NCBI RefSeq assembly: GCF_023073315.1
Contig: NZ_JADPJH010000028.1
Coordinates: 223,660 to 282,166 of the forward strand
Length of the DNA: 58,507 nt
Origin: Bradyrhizobium sp. 1
GTDB lineage: Bacteria; Pseudomonadota; Alphaproteobacteria; Rhizobiales; Xanthobacteraceae
Reading direction: 5' to 3'
In this document: positions 1-8,572 of the stretch, piece by piece
Position numbering within the stretch: the first letter of the stretch is position 1
How the letters are laid out: every line of letters starts with the position of its first letter
Notes under the pieces: generated by a model
Seen by the model: only the letters and a program-made list of their open reading frames with translations
Databases searched by the model: none
What the model was told of the DNA's origin: nothing
Translations under genes and position numbers: made by a program

Positions 1-84
1 CGCCTCGGCGAAGTCAGCAAGCTCCGTGCCGGTGTCATCGGTCAAGGCGGATCCGTCCACGATGTGGAAATAGTAACGCTGCAT
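1..84 (-). CDS. DUF6894 family protein, N-terminal fragment cut by window edge
   Basis: The reverse strand opens at an ATG (82-84) and reads MQRYYFHIVDG, then an acidic stretch with TGTELADF. This is the start of the small DUF6894 family, very common in Bradyrhizobium, whose members begin with a (P/Q)RYYFH motif and a D-G-x-x-x-D-D-x-G-x-E-L pattern. Only 28 codons lie in the window and the frame is open to the edge. The function of the family is unknown. No ribosome-binding site decides the start. The family call rests on the N-terminal motif alone. Confidence 0.7.
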   Translation of the reverse strand, partial: MQRYYFHIVDGSALTDDTGTELADFAEA

Positions 85-191
85 ATGGCGCTCCCATTGC
101 GGCGGGAGCGCAGTCGCGTCTCTCTGTCACCGGCAACAGCCAAAGGTCTCGGGCGGTGATAAGTCCCAAAACACCGGCAGCGGCGAAGTTC

Positions 192-398
192 CTATTTGGG
201 GGATTGCAGACCGGGAGAGTTCAGCCATTCGGTCATATGCGACCCGGTTTCGGCCTGGCGCGCCTTGCGGATCAGGGCTTCGCGAGCCGGTCCGGCTGGG
301 AGTTTCCTGGCTTCCTCCCGAAGGCGCTTCGCTTCCTCTGTCAGCCTTATTTCAAGCGGGGAAGATTGAATGATTTTGCGGCGCATGGCCCACTCCAA
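192..398 (-). CDS. Small hypothetical protein, 68 aa
   Basis: A short, highly charged protein with a helical central region rich in Arg, Glu and Ala (EEAKRLREEARKLPAG) and a C-terminal half ending in LNSPGLQSPK. The pattern matches a type of small soluble hypothetical protein found in many copies in Bradyrhizobium genomes. It has no signal peptide or membrane segment. It lies upstream of another small protein of the same type on the same strand, and the two may be separate transcripts. An in-frame ATG four codons downstream (386) is an alternative start. Function unknown. Confidence 0.55.
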   Translation of the reverse strand: MEWAMRRKIIQSSPLEIRLTEEAKRLREEARKLPAGPAREALIRKARQAETGSHMTEWLNSPGLQSPK

Positions 399-500
399 CC
401 AAACTACCTCCGCATCTAACGTACAATGATGGTTCCGGTTCCCACAACCGAACTGTGCCGCTGTCCTCGCCAGCGGCGTCAGTTCGAAATTTTGCCGAGG

Positions 501-698
501 CTAGTTTGGCTCTTCTGGAAGGCTCGGGGACGGCAAGCCGTACTGCGCTGCACGTTTCGCGGCCAGCTTCCGGTACGAGTCGGCTTGCTTCAGCAGATCG
601 GCCTTGAACTTGGAGTCGGTTTCCCCTTCGGCCAAGGCTTCCAGCTGCAGCGCGCGCTCAATGTACTCCGTAAGCAACTTCACCGGTGCCCCGCCCAA
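501..698 (-). CDS. Small hypothetical protein, 65 aa
   Basis: Reads MGGAPVKLLTEYIERALQ and then a charged helical region (FKADLLKQADSYRKLAAKRA), ending in a Pro/Ser-rich tail. The composition is that of a small cytosolic helical protein, a type repeatedly seen in Bradyrhizobium. No motif points to a function. The gene stands alone, about 100 bases from the next small gene on the same strand. An inverted repeat (GCCGCTG/CAGCGGC, near 460-480) lies just downstream but has no T-run. Confidence 0.55.
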   Translation of the reverse strand: MGGAPVKLLTEYIERALQLEALAEGETDSKFKADLLKQADSYRKLAAKRAAQYGLPSPSLPEEPN

Positions 699-808
699 TC
701 TCCGTGGCGGCTCTTAGCTAATACGTCCGTGGTTCCCCGGTCTACAACATAGTTAACCCGGCCAGCACCCGCTCAGGGCCGCCAACGCGATCGGGCCCGT
801 TGGGCTCA

Positions 809-1111
809 ATGACGCAAACTTTATTCAAATCCGGCAAATCGGATTCGGCGGAACGAAATTTGTTCGCGCCAGACTGGGACATGCCGCCCGCGCGGGCGCA
901 GTCGAAAGCTTCGGAGAGATCTTCGATGTACTACGTCGCCGCCGCATTGCTGGTGCTGTCGGGCCTGTTCTACTCCTCGGGCCATCACGAGCTCGGCCAG
1001 TTCGGCTCGGACGTCTGCACCTATGGCAGCGTGTTCTGCGAGAACCCGGTGGTGGTCTTCACCGGCGGCGCGCTGGCCGCCGCCTGGGGCATGTTCGTCA
1101 GCATCAAGTAA
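809..1111 (+). CDS. Small hypothetical membrane protein, 100 aa
   Basis: Begins at ATG 809; a TTG at 800 is also in frame but less likely. The first ~45 residues are polar, followed by two hydrophobic stretches (MYYVAAALLVLSGLFY, and VVVFTGGALAAAWGMFV). A short loop with two cysteines (DVCTYGSVFCENP) lies between them. This predicts a small two-span inner-membrane protein with a cytoplasmic N-terminus. The cysteine pair would face the periplasm and might form a disulfide. No family was recognised. The dioxygenase gene ends only seven bases away on the opposite strand, so the two are convergent. Confidence 0.6.
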   Translation: MTQTLFKSGKSDSAERNLFAPDWDMPPARAQSKASERSSMYYVAAALLVLSGLFYSSGHHELGQFGSDVCTYGSVFCENPVVVFTGGALAAAWGMFVSIK

Positions 1112-1117
1112 CGGCGC

Positions 1118-1810
1118 TCAAGGGACAAACATTTCGCTGGTATCCATGCGCACGTTGCGGATGGCGCGGCAGGCCTCCATGGTCGTGCGATTGCCTTCCT
1201 CCACGAAGTTCAGCAGCAGCGAACGTCGCCGCGCGCCGGAGCGGTTGCAGGTCGCTCCGTGCGCCAGATCAGCGTCGAATACCAGAATGTCTCCCGCCTC
1301 ACCCGCCGTGATCAGGGACAGGGCCTCCGCCGGCTCGACATGATCAAGAGATCCTGGGTCGAGATGACGCGGGACCACGCGCGTGGCGCCGTTGTCCGGC
1401 CCGTAAGCATCGAGGAAGACCAGTGCGGCCACGGCTTTCATGCCGGCACCATCGCGATGCAGCGGCTGATGGCCGCCGTCCTTGAGCGGTTCGCGGCCTT
1501 CGACCTGGGCGAGATAGAACGGACCGGCCAGCATCCGCGCGCCCGCGGCCAGCAGCAGCGGCAGCCGGCAGGTCCGCTGCACCGTCGGATCGAGATCGAC
1601 GAGGGCGTGGCGCCAGCCCGCCCCTCGCGGAGCGGCCCACTGGTCGCCGGCCCCGACACCCGCGTCGAAGGCAGCGCGCAACGCATCGCGCCATGCCGCA
1701 GGGACTGCGCCCCGCAGCAGCAGGTAACCGTCGCGATCCAAGCTTGCAGCTTGCTCCGCGTTCAGCGGCTCGACCTTCGTGGGAGGCGAGGCAAGGCTCA
1801 TAACGCTCAT
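1118..1810 (-). CDS. Phytanoyl-CoA dioxygenase (PhyH) family protein, 230 aa
   Basis: A cupin-fold Fe(II)/2-oxoglutarate-dependent oxygenase. It shows the N-terminal DRDGYLLLRG motif typical of PhyH-like enzymes. The iron-binding facial triad appears as H-x-D in PLHRDGAG (about residues 118-120) and a distal His in LAHGATCNRSG. The Arg that binds 2-oxoglutarate is probably in ARRRSLLLNF. The substrate cannot be read from the sequence. The frame stays open 36 codons upstream, but that extension is Arg-rich and unlike the family, so I start at ATG 1810, with ATG 1801 as the alternative. It is divergent from the metal transporter gene. Confidence 0.75.
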   Translation of the reverse strand: MSVMSLASPPTKVEPLNAEQAASLDRDGYLLLRGAVPAAWRDALRAAFDAGVGAGDQWAAPRGAGWRHALVDLDPTVQRTCRLPLLLAAGARMLAGPFYLAQVEGREPLKDGGHQPLHRDGAGMKAVAALVFLDAYGPDNGATRVVPRHLDPGSLDHVEPAEALSLITAGEAGDILVFDADLAHGATCNRSGARRRSLLLNFVEEGNRTTMEACRAIRNVRMDTSEMFVP

Positions 1811-2075
1811 TACAATCTCAGCGTGTTTCTCGCAAGGGCGTCGCGCAACACCACCGGCAAGCTGTCGGTCGCGGGCAGAAACAAAAGAAAAGCCCGCGAC
1901 CGGTGACGGCACGGGCATCGACAGTTCTTGCGATGATGTCCTTATACAGGTGTTTTGCCCGACGGGTCAAACAAAATTCGCAAAATCGGAAATTAAAGCG
2001 TGGGGCCGCGTCTGCGTCGGGAACTTTTGTTCCCTCGCAGCATTTCCTTACCGACTTTGCCCCTCGAGACCCTTC

Positions 2076-3362
2076 ATGAACGACAGCGCCCTCGCCCCGA
2101 CGAAATCCGCGCCGACATTGCTGCAAAGGCTGGGGCCGGGCCTCGTCACCGGGGCGGCCGACGACGATCCGTCGGGCATCGCCACCTATTCGCAGGCGGG
2201 CGCGCAATTCGGCTACGGGCTGTTGTGGACAGTGTTCCTGACCACACCGTTCATGATCGCCATTCAGCTCGTCAGCGCACGGATCGGCCGGGTCACCGGC
2301 AAGGGGCTGGCCGCCAATGTGATGCGGATCGCGCCGAGATGGGCGGTGCTGGCGCTGGTCGCCATGCTGGTGGCCGCGAACACGTTCAACATCGCCGCCG
2401 ACATCGCCGCGATGGCCGAGGCGCTCTCGCTCGTGATCGGCGGTCTCAACCACGAGCACGCGCTGATCTTCGCGGCAGGCTCCACCCTGCTCCAGGTGTT
2501 CCTGCCCTATCGCCGTTATTCGCCGGTGCTGAAATTTTTGACGCTGACGCTGTTCGCCTATGTCGCAACCGCCTTCACGGTGAAGATTCCGTGGGGCACG
2601 GCGCTGCTCGCCGCGGTGTGGCCGAAGGCCAATGTCAGCGCCGACTATCTCATGATGGTCGTCGCCGTGCTCGGCACCACCATCAGCCCCTATCTGTTCT
2701 TCTGGCAGGCCTCTCAGGAGGTCGAGGAGATGAACCAGGGCAAGCATGACAAGCCGCTTCGCGAGCTCAAGCGCGGCGGCAATCCGGAGCTCGCGCGCAT
2801 CCGGGCCGACACCGTCGCCGGGATGCTGCTATCCAACGGCATCGCCTTCTTCATCATCCTCACAACGGCTTCGGTTCTGCACGCCAATGGCGTCACCCGC
2901 ATCAATTCGGCAACGGAGGCTGCCGAAGCGCTGCGGCCGCTCGCCGGCGACTTCACCTTCGCTTTGTTCGCGCTCGGCATCATCGGCACGGGCCTGCTCG
3001 CGATCCCGGTGCTGGCGGGCTCGGCCGCTTACGGCGTTGCGGAGATTTTCGGCTGGCACGCCACGCTCGAGGCAAAGCCCGACAAGGCCGCGGGCTTCTA
3101 CACCATCATCGCCGCCGCAACCGCGATCGGCTTCGGGCTCGGATTCACCGGGATCGACTCCATCCACATGCTGGTGTGGAGCGCCGTGCTCAACGGCATC
3201 GTCGCCGTTCCGATCATGGCGATGATGATGCTGATCGTCTCGAGCAGCACGATCATGGGCCGCTTCAGGGCCCGGTCGTGGCTGATTGCGCTGGGCTGGG
3301 CCGGCACCGCGCTGATGGCACTGGCCGTCCTCGCGCTGCTCGGCTCATCCTTGATCGGCTAG
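2076..3362 (+). CDS. Nramp-type divalent metal transporter, 428 aa
   Basis: An inner-membrane transporter of the natural-resistance-associated macrophage protein fold, about eleven hydrophobic segments, expected to import Mn2+/Fe2+ or a related cation with protons. The signature near residues 20-36 is GPGLVTGAADDDPSGI, a variant of the family's D-P-G-N region. The N-terminal 20 residues are polar, and the start ATG 2076 follows CCTTC rather than a strong Shine-Dalgarno. The frame is open much further upstream but contains no family sequence. Members with D-D-D-P instead of D-P-G-N form a divergent bacterial subgroup, so substrate specificity is uncertain. The stop codon overlaps the stop of a tiny opposite-strand frame. 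Confidence 0.8.
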   Translation: MNDSALAPTKSAPTLLQRLGPGLVTGAADDDPSGIATYSQAGAQFGYGLLWTVFLTTPFMIAIQLVSARIGRVTGKGLAANVMRIAPRWAVLALVAMLVAANTFNIAADIAAMAEALSLVIGGLNHEHALIFAAGSTLLQVFLPYRRYSPVLKFLTLTLFAYVATAFTVKIPWGTALLAAVWPKANVSADYLMMVVAVLGTTISPYLFFWQASQEVEEMNQGKHDKPLRELKRGGNPELARIRADTVAGMLLSNGIAFFIILTTASVLHANGVTRINSATEAAEALRPLAGDFTFALFALGIIGTGLLAIPVLAGSAAYGVAEIFGWHATLEAKPDKAAGFYTIIAAATAIGFGLGFTGIDSIHMLVWSAVLNGIVAVPIMAMMMLIVSSSTIMGRFRARSWLIALGWAGTALMALAVLALLGSSLIG

Positions 3363-3460
3363 AGCGGCGACAGCGCCGCCGAAATCTGTGAAGCGATGAT
3401 GAAGGCCGCGAACACAGCCGGCACGCTGATGAACCGCAAGAACTGGTCTATCGAAAGCAT
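3359..3460 (-). CDS. Candidate 33-aa single-span membrane microprotein
   Basis: An ATG at 3460 opens a 33-codon frame that reads MLSIDQFLRFISVPAV and continues with FAAFIIASQIS, ending at TAG 3359-3361. The middle ~20 residues are hydrophobic, as in a one-span small membrane protein. A purine-rich GGGGGGA run lies 5-12 bases upstream of the ATG and could serve as ribosome-binding site. The stop overlaps the stop of the metal transporter tail to tail. There is no family match from memory; this rests on coding appearance alone and could be chance. Confidence 0.3.
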   Translation of the reverse strand: MLSIDQFLRFISVPAVFAAFIIASQISAALSPL

Positions 3461-3513
3461 CGCTGTCCCCCCCAAAGACAAACTGCAAAGACAAAGCGCC
3501 CTCGCCCGCCGCG

Positions 3514-3624
3514 CTATTCCACCCCTCGCGCGACGTGCTGGTCGGCCGTCAGAAACTGATCGGAAATGGCAGCCCCACTCATCGTGAGCAGCGCCAGAAT
3601 CGAAATCATGGCCAGAAATTTCAT
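3514..3624 (-). CDS. Candidate 36-aa exported small protein
   Basis: The frame begins MKFLAMISILALLTMSGA, a Lys followed by a 14-residue hydrophobic core and a plausible A-I-S or G-A-A cleavage region. It ends after a short polar tail (DQFLTADQHVARGVE). It looks like a signal peptide with almost no mature part, as in several tiny alphaproteobacterial exported proteins. The upstream ribosome-binding site is weak. It is co-directional with the 33-codon frame downstream (gap 53 bases), so the two could share a transcript. Support is compositional only. Confidence 0.33.
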   Translation of the reverse strand: MKFLAMISILALLTMSGAAISDQFLTADQHVARGVE

Positions 3625-3870
3625 GGCCCGAAGGTCAGTCCCGATTGTGGCCAAAAATGTCAGAGCCTGGTCCAATTTCGCGACGATCCCGGAAAGATCA
3701 TGAACACCCGAATTCTACGGGCTTTCCGCAAGAGTGACCAAAAATCGACGCTTGGCCAAGTATTTGCAGGCTTCACTGTGCTCCGTCGTTAGCCTAACAA
3801 TTGTGGCTGGGCTCGGGCTTGCGACCGGGACACAAAACCAAGAACGCCCGGCCGGGCGACGGGGAGCGTC

Positions 3871-5085
3871 ATGACCAAATCGTCAAAAGCAACGAGCATC
3901 GAAATCCTCGCCTGCGATGCCGGCTGGAGAAACTATCATTTCGTCAAGCTGACGACCGAAGACGGCATCGTCGGCTGGAGCGAGTTCGACGAAGGCTTTG
4001 GTTCGCCCGGCGTCGGCGCGGCGATCCAGCGCCTCTCGGCCCGCGTCATCGGGCAAAACGTCTTCCAGCACGAGCGCATCTATGCCGAGCTGTTCGCGGC
4101 CACCCGCCCCGCGGCCGGCGGTGTCGTTGCCCAAGCACTCGGCGCGATCGAGAATGCACTGCTTGATGCCAAGGCGAAGTGCCTCGGCATCCCCTGCTAC
4201 GAGCTGCTCGGCGGCAAGATCCGCGACCGTGTCCGGGTTTACTGGTCGCATTGCGCAACCTGGCGCATCAATCATCCGTCCTGGTACAAGCCGCCGATCG
4301 AAAGCCTCGACGGCGTCAAGGCCATGGGCCGCGAGGTGCGTGAGAAGAAGTTCACCGCGCTCAAGACCAACATCTTCTCCTATGACGATGGCAAACCAAC
4401 CGGCTGGCGCCCTGGTTTCGGCTCGCCATTCTCGCCCGAGATCAATGTTGACCGGAAAATCCTGCGTGACCTGCGCATGCATCTGGAAGCAATCCGTGAT
4501 GGCGCGGGCCCCGACGTCGACATCCTGCTCGACTGCAACTTCAACGCCAAGACCGAGGGCTACCTGAAGATTCTGCGCACAATCGCGGATCTCGACATGT
4601 TCTGGATCGAGATCGACAGCTTTAATCCGGAAGCGCTCGGCTACATCCGCCGGCAAAGTCCACATCCGATTTCGTCTTGCGAGACGCTATTGGGCCTGCG
4701 GGAATTCCTGCCCTATTTCCATCAGCAGGCTATGGACGTCGCGATCATCGACACGCCCTGGAACGGCGTCTGGCAGTCGATGAAGATCGCGGCCGCAGCG
4801 GAAGCGTTCGAGGTCAACGTCGCCCCGCACAATTTCTACGGCCATCTGTGCTCGATGATGAACGCGCATTTCTGCGCCGCCGTTCCGAACTTGCGCATCA
4901 TGGAGATCGACATCGATCGCCTCGCCTGGGACCGCGCGCTCTTCACTCACGAACCGGACATTCAGAATGGCCATCTGGTCATCCCGGACCGGCCCGGCTG
5001 GGGTACCGAGCCAAACGAGGAAGCGCTGCGTGCGCATCCGCCGAAGACGAGCGGCGGCCTCCTCAACTACGGCCGCAAAAGTTGA
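3871..5085 (+). CDS. Mandelate racemase/muconate lactonizing enzyme family protein, 404 aa
   Basis: An enolase-superfamily enzyme, expected to abstract a proton next to a carboxylate (acid-sugar dehydratase, racemase or similar). The N-terminal capping domain (residues 8-120) is followed by the barrel. The three metal ligands are visible as D221 (LLDCNFN), E247 (WIEID) and E271 (SSCETL). A candidate second-strand base is K165 in ALKTN, where most family members have KxK. H320 in APHNFYGH is the candidate sixth-strand acid/base. The substrate is not predictable. It stands alone with 246 bases of upstream non-coding DNA. ATG 3871 follows GGGGAGCGTC. Confidence 0.8.
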   Translation: MTKSSKATSIEILACDAGWRNYHFVKLTTEDGIVGWSEFDEGFGSPGVGAAIQRLSARVIGQNVFQHERIYAELFAATRPAAGGVVAQALGAIENALLDAKAKCLGIPCYELLGGKIRDRVRVYWSHCATWRINHPSWYKPPIESLDGVKAMGREVREKKFTALKTNIFSYDDGKPTGWRPGFGSPFSPEINVDRKILRDLRMHLEAIRDGAGPDVDILLDCNFNAKTEGYLKILRTIADLDMFWIEIDSFNPEALGYIRRQSPHPISSCETLLGLREFLPYFHQQAMDVAIIDTPWNGVWQSMKIAAAAEAFEVNVAPHNFYGHLCSMMNAHFCAAVPNLRIMEIDIDRLAWDRALFTHEPDIQNGHLVIPDRPGWGTEPNEEALRAHPPKTSGGLLNYGRKS

Positions 5086-5090
5086 CGCTC

Positions 5091-5375
5091 TTACGGCGTC
5101 ACGGGATTGACGGTCGGGGACGTCTTTGGCCCCGGCCGCTCCGGCTCGACCGGCGATTTGGGTTCGGTAGGAAGCACCTTGGCGCCAGCCGCGTGTGCCG
5201 CCTCGCCCGTAGTTGCATACATTGCAACATGAGCCGGCTGCGTCTTGGCACGATTCCACGGCCAATGGTCGACGATCAGCATCGCCGCGATCGTCAAGCC
5301 GGCCACAATCAGCGCGATCACGCCAGGATGGCGAAGCGCTGAGGACATGGAGTTTGCGAAGCGATCAGTTGTCAT
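5091..5375 (-). CDS. Hypothetical single-span membrane protein, 94 aa
   Basis: About 17 polar residues, then one hydrophobic segment (VIALIVAGLTIAAMLIVDHWPW), followed by a Pro/Lys/Glu-rich tail (PTEPKSPVEPERPGPKTSP). This predicts an inner-membrane anchor with a disordered periplasmic tail. No family recognised. It is convergent with the enolase-superfamily gene (5 bases apart) and lies downstream of soxD on the same strand at a gap of about 115 bases, so a link to soxCD is possible but not shown. Confidence 0.5.
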   Translation of the reverse strand: MTTDRFANSMSSALRHPGVIALIVAGLTIAAMLIVDHWPWNRAKTQPAHVAMYATTGEAAHAAGAKVLPTEPKSPVEPERPGPKTSPTVNPVTP

Positions 5376-5489
5376 CGAAGGATCCAGACTGTTTCCTCTC
5401 GCAGGTTAATTCAATTGCGTCCTGCGAGTTCCACCCTTCACGTAGGCAAGTTCCGAGCCAGCGAGTGGAACTTGACTATCCCTATGCCT

Positions 5490-6032
5490 TCACTTTTTCA
5501 CGTCGGGCCGCGCATCGCCGACAAACCTGTCGCGGTTCGGCATTTTCACAGCCGCGAGCGATTTGGCGTCGAGTGTTGCATCCGCTCCCAGCAACCCGTT
5601 CAGATTCAAGACATAGGCGGACACCGCATAGACGTCCTCATCGCTCAGCGATTGCGGCGCGTTCTGCGGCATGGCGCGACGGATGTAGTCGAACAGCGTT
5701 GGCGCATAGGGCCAATAGCTGCCGACCGTGCGGACCGGCTTGGCAGTCCCGATCGTGCCCAGCCCACCGGCGAGCCGGTCGCCCAAACCGCCCTCGCCCT
5801 TTTCGCCATGGCACGAGGCACATTGTTGGGCGAACACTTCGCGCCCGTGACTGACTGAACCGCTTCCCTCCGGCAGATTGCTGCCGTCGCGTCCGATATC
5901 AATATTCCAACCCGCGGTCTCGGCGGCCGTCGCCGGCCGCCCGATGCCGTACGTGCTTTGCGCCTGTGCTCCGTTCACGAAGGCAGACAGAGCGATTGCA
6001 ACGGCGATGCCGTAGATCTCACGCCAGCGCAT
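5490..6032 (-). CDS. soxD: SoxD-like c-type cytochrome, 180 aa
   Basis: A periplasmic monohaem cytochrome and probable electron acceptor of SoxC. After a signal peptide (cut near AQAQ) it shows the SoxD landmarks: GRPATAAETAGWNIDI, the haem motif CASCHG, TVGSYWPYAPTLFDYIRRAMP (the Met is the likely axial ligand), and a C-terminal MPNRDRF. The length fits the single-haem domain form and lacks the second haem domain of some SoxD proteins. I start at ATG 6032, which has GGAGAGG seven bases upstream, and the gene overlaps the end of soxC by 14 bases. ATG 6047 is the alternative. Translational coupling with soxC is expected. Confidence 0.8.
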   Translation of the reverse strand: MRWREIYGIAVAIALSAFVNGAQAQSTYGIGRPATAAETAGWNIDIGRDGSNLPEGSGSVSHGREVFAQQCASCHGEKGEGGLGDRLAGGLGTIGTAKPVRTVGSYWPYAPTLFDYIRRAMPQNAPQSLSDEDVYAVSAYVLNLNGLLGADATLDAKSLAAVKMPNRDRFVGDARPDVKK

Positions 6033-7287
6033 TGGCCACCTCTCCATCAGCAGCGATGCGCCAGGGCCAGATCGCGTTATTGTGGTAGAAATAATTCTCG
6101 CCACGCACGGCGAGCAGCTCGGCCAGCGTCGGCTGCACATAGCCGGTCTCGTCGACGGCACGACTCTGGATCACGGCAGGCTTGCCGTCCCACTGCCAGG
6201 GCAAGCGGAAGCGCGTGAGCGCACGCGTCAGCACCGGCTCCTGCAAGCCGGCTTCCTGCCAGCTCTTGCCGTCATCGACGGACACTTCGACGCGTGCGAT
6301 CTTGCCGTGACCGCTCCAGGCGATGCCGGTGATCTCGTGGAAGCCGGGCGCGCTCAACCGCTGGCCACCGGAGGGACGCGTGATGATCGACTTCGCTTCC
6401 ATATAGAAAGAGAACTCGCGCGCGGTGCCGTCAGGCAGGAGATCAGTGTATTTCGAAGTCTCCTCGCGCGAATAAACGGGCTCCGCGGTCACATGCAGGC
6501 GCCGCAGCCACTTGACGCTCATGTTGCCCTCGAAGCCGGGCAGGAACAGCCGCAGTGGATAGCCCTGCTGCGGACGTAACCGCTCGCCGTTCTGGCTGTA
6601 GACCAGCATGGCGTCTTCGAGGCACTTCTCGATCGGGATGCTTCGGGTCAGTGCTGCGGCGTCAGCGCCTTCGGCGATCACCCATTTGGCGTCGGGCTTC
6701 AACCCGGCCTCCTGAAGCACCAGCTTCAGGCTGACGCCGGTCCATTCCGCGCAGCTCACCAAACCCACAAGGTCCGATGCCGTTTTGCCGTAAGGCTTGC
6801 TGTAGCCGGGATTGCCGGAGCATTCGAGAAAATGGATGCGTGACTCCGACGGGAAACGCCTGAGATCGTCTACGGTGAAGATCAGAGGACGCTCGACCAA
6901 ACCGTGAAGCATCAGCCGGTGCTGCGCCGGATCGATAGTCGGAACGCCGCCATGATGCCGCTCGTAGAACAGCCCGTTCGGCGTGATGATGCCGTCGAGG
7001 TCCTGCAAGGGCGACCGGCTGGACGCAGAGATGTATTGCTTGAGAGTCTTCGAGATGTTCCTGACGACGCCTTTCTCGAACGGCGATGGCGCGCCATAGA
7101 GCTGGCCTCCCGTCGGCTCACCCGGCGCCTTCATCCATTCGGGCACATTGGGCGGAAGGTTGTCCGTCTCGGCCACAGCAGCGTCCGCACCGAGAACTGC
7201 GCCTCCGAGCGCTGCCGTGCCGGCTGTCAGGAAACGGCGGCGTGTGGCCGTCACGGGATCATCATCGGAACGTATCGTGCTGCTCAT
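6019..7287 (-). CDS. soxC: Sulfane dehydrogenase/sulfite oxidase family molybdoenzyme SoxC, 422 aa
   Basis: A periplasmic molybdenum enzyme of the sulfite oxidase fold. In Sox systems SoxC with SoxD removes electrons from the sulfane sulfur bound to SoxYZ. A twin-arginine leader (TRRRFLTAGTAALGGAV, residues 15-31) is followed by the SoxC-typical NLPPNVPEWMKAPG. The molybdenum ligand is Cys156 in HFLECSGNPG. The C-terminal third is the dimerisation domain ending with WPWRIA. No soxXYZAB genes are in the window, so the pair may work with Sox proteins encoded elsewhere or act as a sulfite dehydrogenase. Confidence 0.85.
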   Translation of the reverse strand: MSSTIRSDDDPVTATRRRFLTAGTAALGGAVLGADAAVAETDNLPPNVPEWMKAPGEPTGGQLYGAPSPFEKGVVRNISKTLKQYISASSRSPLQDLDGIITPNGLFYERHHGGVPTIDPAQHRLMLHGLVERPLIFTVDDLRRFPSESRIHFLECSGNPGYSKPYGKTASDLVGLVSCAEWTGVSLKLVLQEAGLKPDAKWVIAEGADAAALTRSIPIEKCLEDAMLVYSQNGERLRPQQGYPLRLFLPGFEGNMSVKWLRRLHVTAEPVYSREETSKYTDLLPDGTAREFSFYMEAKSIITRPSGGQRLSAPGFHEITGIAWSGHGKIARVEVSVDDGKSWQEAGLQEPVLTRALTRFRLPWQWDGKPAVIQSRAVDETGYVQPTLAELLAVRGENYFYHNNAIWPWRIAADGEVANALA

Positions 7288-7401
7288 TGCGGACCCTCGG
7301 CTGGCGCTGAACCCGCATCAAACAGTCCGCTAACAGCATTTGCAATTCGCGGCTGTTTCAAAAGCAGGCGATTTCGACCAGGACTGATCTAAATCCGCCG
7401 G

Positions 7402-7430
7402 CTGCAAGAGCAGTTCCTTTCCTTGCAGCG
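7402..7430 (-). terminator. Hairpin downstream of arginase
   Basis: GCTGCAAG and CTTGCAGC form a perfect 8-bp stem with a 13-base loop about 20 bases after the arginase stop. There is no T-run, so it is a stem-loop that may stop transcription or protect the 3' end, not a clear intrinsic terminator. Confidence 0.3.
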
Positions 7431-7451
7431 CACAAACGCCGCCCGCCCTAT

Positions 7452-8429
7452 TTACTCGCCCGGAGCGATTGCGTTGCTTGGCGTCGGACGGTCCGTGATC
7501 TGCTGCCCAAACAGGCTGCCGATCAGCTCGACCGCGGTGCGCGCTGTCCGGCCGCGCTCGTCCAGGAACGGATTGAGCTCGACGATGTCCACCGATCCCA
7601 CCACGCCGGAATCGTGCAGCAGCTCCATGATCAGGTGCGCCTCGCGATAGGTCGCCCCGCCCGGCACCGTGGTGCCGACGCCCGGCGCCACGCATGGATC
7701 GAGAAAGTCGACATCGAAGCTGACATGCAGCACACCATTGCTGGCCTTGACGCGCTCGATGACGCGGCGGATCAGCACGGCGACTCCGAACTCGTCGATC
7801 TGGCGCATGTCGACAATCCTGATCCGGCGTGAGCGCATCAATTCCCTTTCGAGCTTGTCGATCGAGCGTGCGCCGAACAGATCGAGCCTCTCAGGAACGA
7901 TCGACGCACGCGGATCATCGCCGAGCAGGCCGTCCAGGCCAGGCTCGCCACACAGGAACGCCGCCGACATGCCGTGCATGTTCGCCGTGATCGTCGTCTC
8001 CGGCGTATTGTAGTCGGCATGCGCGTCCAGCCAGAGCACGAACAGCTCGCGTCCGCGCTCCTGCCAATGGCGCGCCATCGCATTGACCGAGCCCATCGAC
8101 AGCGTGTGGTCGCCGCCGAGGAAGATCGGGAGCGCGCCGGTTTGCGCGATCTCATAGCCTCTGCGGCTCAGCACGCGCGTCCAGCGTTGGATTTCGCGGT
8201 AGTGATTGGCCTTTTCGGGCGGCTTGTCGGCGAGGTCCCTGACCTCAGCCACGGAGAGATCGCCGTAATCGACGACCTCGAAGTCCAGGCTCTCCAACAA
8301 TGTCGCAAGGCCCGCGGTGCGTAGCGCCGCGGGGCCCATCAAGGTGCCGCGCTGCGAAGCCCCCATGTCGATGGGCGCGCCGAGCAAGGCGATGCGCCGG
8401 GCTCGATCTGTCACGGTCGGATCGGTCAC
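7452..8429 (-). CDS. rocF: Arginase, 325 aa
   Basis: Hydrolyses L-arginine to ornithine and urea in the cytosol. The binuclear manganese site of the ureohydrolase fold is complete: H108 in FLGGDHTL, D135, H137 and D139 in WLDAHADYN, and D239 and D241 in SFDVDFLDP. The N-terminus (ALLGAPIDMGASQRGTLMGP) is that of true arginases rather than agmatinases. The start is GTG 8429, supported by AGGAGATTGCC immediately upstream. It appears monocistronic. The only arginine-catabolic gene in the window, it may feed the same nitrogen economy as the purine genes. Confidence 0.88.
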   Translation of the reverse strand: MTDPTVTDRARRIALLGAPIDMGASQRGTLMGPAALRTAGLATLLESLDFEVVDYGDLSVAEVRDLADKPPEKANHYREIQRWTRVLSRRGYEIAQTGALPIFLGGDHTLSMGSVNAMARHWQERGRELFVLWLDAHADYNTPETTITANMHGMSAAFLCGEPGLDGLLGDDPRASIVPERLDLFGARSIDKLERELMRSRRIRIVDMRQIDEFGVAVLIRRVIERVKASNGVLHVSFDVDFLDPCVAPGVGTTVPGGATYREAHLIMELLHDSGVVGSVDIVELNPFLDERGRTARTAVELIGSLFGQQITDRPTPSNAIAPGE

Positions 8430-8572
8430 GGCAATCTCCTGAGATCAGCAAGGCTGCGCCAGCCTAACAGAGATTCGCACCCGTCGTTTCACGGAGAAAA
8501 TGTCCGTTGTACGCCTCGATCCCGGAACAAACTCCCGCGCGCCGCATTTTCAATGCGAGGCCGGCTCTCGCC

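Noticed and set aside
8443..8456. Sigma-54-like motif TGGCGCAGCCTTGC on the reverse strand before arginase
   Set aside because: The spacing is GG-N9-GC, one base short of the strict N10 needed, so I do not call it.
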